64,000 bases of DNA from MKUN01 sp964481425. Lineage in GTDB: Bacteria; Bacteroidota; Bacteroidia; Chitinophagales; Chitinophagaceae. The notes beneath the pieces were generated by a model. The model was given only the letters and a program-made list of their open reading frames with translations. It had not been told where the DNA came from and searched no databases. The number at the start of each line of letters is the position of its first letter. Within the stretch, counting starts at the first letter, position 1. Below, piece after piece: positions 61,749-64,000 of the stretch. A program made the position numbers and the translations under genes. The stretch spans positions 16,102 to 80,101 of the forward strand of contig CAYZTM010000019.1 in NCBI GenBank assembly GCA_964481425.1, in the 5' to 3' direction.

Positions 61749-62510
61749 ATGGTAGCAGAAAGAATTGCACAAATACAGGAAGGAACTAAAGATATACGAA
61801 AACAACTCATTGATCATCCACTATATAGCAAACTGCAAACCCTGGAGGATGTACAGCAGTTCATGGAAACCCATATATATGCCGTATGGGATTTTATGAG
61901 CCTGCTGAAGGTCTTGCAAAGGGGCCTGACCTGCGTGTCTGTACCCTGGGTGCCTACCGGCAACGCAACAACCCGTTACCTGATCAACGAGATCGTAACA
62001 GGAGAAGAAAGCGACATAGATGAAGAGGGAAACAGGATGAGCCACTTCGAGCTATACCTAAAAGCTATGAAAGAAGCGGGCTGCAATACGCAAGCCATTA
62101 CCAACTTCATCGAGCATATAACAAAAGGTGCTGGTGTACAGGAAGCCTTATCGGCAGACGATATACCAGTAGGCGCACGGACTTTTGTACGACATACTTT
62201 TAGTGTCATCGGTTCCGGGAAACTGCACGAGCAGGCAGCAGTATTTACATTCGGCAGAGAAGACCTGATACCGGGAATGTTTGTAGAACTGGTACGGGAA
62301 CTTGAAGAACGCTTCCCGGGAAAACTTAGAACTTTTCTGTATTACCTGGAGCGGCATATAGAGGTAGATGGAGACCACCATGCGCATCTTGCCTACCAAA
62401 TGACCGAGGAGCTCTGCGGCAATGACGAACAGAAATGGGAAGAGGCAACCAAGGCAGTAGATGAGGCACTAAAAGCCCGGGTAGCACTTTGGGATAGCCT
62501 CCAACTATAA
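61749..62510 (+). CDS. DUF3050 protein, heme-oxygenase-like fold
   Basis: 253 residues, no signal peptide. It matches DUF3050 throughout: METHIYAVWDFMSLLK, NEIVTGEESD, RHTFSVIGSG and ERHIEVDGDHHAHLA. The helical pattern with conserved His, Glu and Asp (ETH, EE, ERHIEVDGDHH) resembles heme-oxygenase-like diiron enzymes, so a metal-dependent oxygenase or oxidase is a plausible inference. The gene stands 65 bases after uvrA. Confidence 0.88.
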   Translation: MVAERIAQIQEGTKDIRKQLIDHPLYSKLQTLEDVQQFMETHIYAVWDFMSLLKVLQRGLTCVSVPWVPTGNATTRYLINEIVTGEESDIDEEGNRMSHFELYLKAMKEAGCNTQAITNFIEHITKGAGVQEALSADDIPVGARTFVRHTFSVIGSGKLHEQAAVFTFGREDLIPGMFVELVRELEERFPGKLRTFLYYLERHIEVDGDHHAHLAYQMTEELCGNDEQKWEEATKAVDEALKARVALWDSLQL

Positions 62511-62512
62511 AC

Positions 62513-62881
62513 TTATTTCATGGAATGCAGAGCCAGCCTGTTGCCTTCACTATCGAGGAAAATAGCCCAATAACCTGCATCGGGCGATATCTGTGTCTTG
62601 GCCATAATAATGATACCACCTGCTGTTGCAATCCTCTCCAAAGTTTCGTTCAGGTCTTCAGTAAGATGAAGATAAACTATCGGCCCATCAGTGGATGGAT
62701 TGATGCCCGCCATTTGGAAGAGGTGACCTATATTATTACCGGTCTCATCCTTAAAATAGGCCATTGGAAAGGGAACACCCGGATTCTTTACCAGCTTACC
62801 GCCTGTGATAGCAGTATAGAAATCGAAGGCACGTTGAAAGTCTGTTGCAGGAATCGCGATGTATGAAAAATAGCCGGGCAT
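62513..62881 (-). CDS. VOC family (glyoxalase-like) protein
   Basis: 122 residues from the ATG at 62881 (MPGYFSYIAIPATDFQRAFDF); the frame opens at 62938. The paired beta-alpha-beta-beta-beta VOC fold is visible: FYTAITGGKLVKNPG, YLHLTEDLNETLERIATAGG and AIFLDSEGNRLALHSMK. Members include glyoxalases and dioxygenases. The function of this one is unknown. Convergent with the DUF3050 gene with two bases between stop codons. Confidence 0.85.
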   Translation of the reverse strand: MPGYFSYIAIPATDFQRAFDFYTAITGGKLVKNPGVPFPMAYFKDETGNNIGHLFQMAGINPSTDGPIVYLHLTEDLNETLERIATAGGIIIMAKTQISPDAGYWAIFLDSEGNRLALHSMK

Positions 62882-62937
62882 TGAAAAATGGTTTGGAACA
62901 AATATACTCACAGTAAGTGGTCTTAACCGCAAAGACA

Positions 62938-64000
62938 CTAAGATGTAAAGAAATTTTTGCCAGAGGGTATGGCTTCAACCAGTGTTTTGGTATACTCATT
63001 ATTGGGTTGTCGCAATACCTTTTCCGCGTCGCCACGCTCCACTATTTTACCTGCCTGCATCACCATTACCCTGTCACTGATATAATGCACTACGTTAAGG
63101 TCGTGGGATATGAACAGGTAAGAGAGGTCAAATTCAGCCTGCAATTCCTTTAGCAGGTTAAGAATTTGTGCCTGTATGCTTACATCGAGGGCAGAAACAC
63201 TTTCGTCGCAAACCAACAATTGCGGGCGCAGGGCTAGTGCCCTTGCGATGCCCAGGCGCTGCCGCTGGCCACCTGAGAACTGGTGTGGATAACGCTTCAG
63301 TGCGCCTGCGGGTAATTGCACGATATCGAGCAGACGCTGCGCTTCCTTTTGTAATTGGCTGCGTGGTACTATATGATGTACCAGCATAGGCTCCATCAGC
63401 ATATCACCGATACTCATGCGGGGATCGAGGGATGCAAAGGGATCCTGGAATATCATTTGTATTTGCCTGCGGACGCTACGCCAGGCTTTTTGCGGGAGTC
63501 TTGCAAGGTCTTCGCCATTGAAGCGTATCTGCCCCTCGTGCACCGGCAGCAGGCCGATGAGGCTACGGCTGAGCGTACTCTTACCACAACCACTCTCACC
63601 TACAAGGCCCAGCACCTCGCCCCTCTTCAGCTCAAAAGAGACATCATCCACCGCTTTGAAATAGTTCAAAGGCCTGCCTAAGAGGTCCCTGTTCCCTGTG
63701 AACCAAACACGCAGCTTGTTCACCTCCAGTAGCGTGTCTCCATCCTTGGCATGTGACGTAAGATGCACAGGCTTTGTTTCCTGTACATGTTCCGCAGCCA
63801 GGAAATCGCTAACTACGGGCAAACGATGGCCTTTCTGTTGGGCCGAAGGGCGGCAGGCAAGCAGGGCTTTGGTATAAGCCTCCCGGGGGTGTTGTAATAC
63901 CTGTTCAACAGTACCATATTCTATTGTTTTGCCTTTGTACATAACCAACACATCATCGGCCATCTCTGCAGCGAGCGCAAGATCGTGGGTAATCAAGAAT
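62938..64000 (-). CDS. peptide ABC transporter ATPase, tandem-domain type (partial)
   Basis: The 5' end runs off the window; 354 residues are seen. The visible part opens at the H-loop of a first ABC domain (FLITHDLALAAEMADD), then a linker (CRPSAQQKGHRLP) and a complete second domain: Walker A GESGCGKSTL, Q-loop MIFQDPFASLDPRM, signature FSGGQRQRLGIARALA, Walker B LLVCDESVSALD and H-loop FISHDLNVVHY. Two domains in one chain match fused oligopeptide/dipeptide ATPases such as YejF or GsiA, which power peptide import (nickel is also possible). No permease is in view. Confidence 0.92.
   Translation of the reverse strand, partial: FLITHDLALAAEMADDVLVMYKGKTIEYGTVEQVLQHPREAYTKALLACRPSAQQKGHRLPVVSDFLAAEHVQETKPVHLTSHAKDGDTLLEVNKLRVWFTGNRDLLGRPLNYFKAVDDVSFELKRGEVLGLVGESGCGKSTLSRSLIGLLPVHEGQIRFNGEDLARLPQKAWRSVRRQIQMIFQDPFASLDPRMSIGDMLMEPMLVHHIVPRSQLQKEAQRLLDIVQLPAGALKRYPHQFSGGQRQRLGIARALALRPQLLVCDESVSALDVSIQAQILNLLKELQAEFDLSYLFISHDLNVVHYISDRVMVMQAGKIVERGDAEKVLRQPNNEYTKTLVEAIPSGKNFFTS

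Noticed and set aside
1..64000. Search for tRNA, rRNA, insertion sequences, prophage, integrase sites or riboswitches
   Set aside because: No cloverleaf, transposase, terminal inverted repeat with target duplication or long structured leader was found by eye; a covariance-model scan would be needed for small RNAs.

Overview
The window reads as chromosomal DNA of a Bacteroidota bacterium, probably of the Chitinophagales/Sphingobacteriales type. The grounds are six type IX secretion (T9SS) cargo proteins with C-terminal sorting domains, SprB-type repeats, a TonB receptor with a carboxypeptidase-like N-terminal domain, family repertoire (BrxA-type bacilliredoxin, GIN-domain protein, CtlX, DUF885, M14), and repeated TAnnTTTG promoter elements a short distance upstream of start codons. 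I see no insertion sequence, phage, CRISPR array, rRNA or tRNA; the stretch looks like ordinary, densely coded core/accessory chromosome.

Layout. 1-6.4 kb: small hypothetical, DUF2007 membrane protein, orphan carbamoyltransferase, a translationally coupled DUF885 protease / formimidoylglutamase-type ureohydrolase pair, and a bacilliredoxin. 6.4-16.3 kb: one gene for a ~3,270-residue secreted protein with 28 tandem ~87-residue modules, three Ig-like modules and a T9SS sorting domain. 16.7-19.1 kb: an outer-membrane barrel protein (TTG start) and a marR-yceI pair with a perfect 16-bp palindrome on its promoter. 19.1-25.8 kb: secreted endonuclease/exonuclease/phosphatase (EEP) enzyme, divergent from TonB receptor, DUF5689 OB-fold-like lipoprotein and a T9SS protein. 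26.1-30.2 kb: SprB-repeat type B T9SS protein. 30.4-38.8 kb: EF-G-like GTPase, CcmC/CcmD-like proteins with glutamate dehydrogenase, a hypothetical, aconitase, PspC protein. 38.9-42.9 kb: TrhO-DUF4287-CtlX operon and a T9SS-exported agmatine deiminase/PPAD-like enzyme. 43.0-46.7 kb: AlgJ-like/MBOAT O-acetylation pair, divergent GH16 hydrolase. 46.8-53.1 kb: T9SS and lipoprotein surface proteins, WxxGxW protein, DUF2147/GIN/CxxC small-protein operon. 53.2-64 kb: DEAD-box helicase, RlpA, SET-domain protein, M14 peptidase, GNAT, pterin dehydratase, UvrA, DUF3050 protein, VOC protein, and the 3' part of a tandem-ATPase peptide ABC transporter gene running off the window.

The most system-like region is 19.1-25.8 kb. 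The EEP catalytic domain, OB-fold-like domains and a domain resembling the N-terminal module of ExeM/NucH-type extracellular nucleases appear as three separate exported proteins around one TonB receptor, with no SusD. I infer a surface machine that cuts a phosphodiester polymer, possibly extracellular DNA, and imports the products. Second-rank items are the giant repeat protein with a nested inverted repeat over its promoter, the exported PPAD-like deiminase with its full catalytic set, and the surface O-acetylation pair next to a GH16 enzyme.
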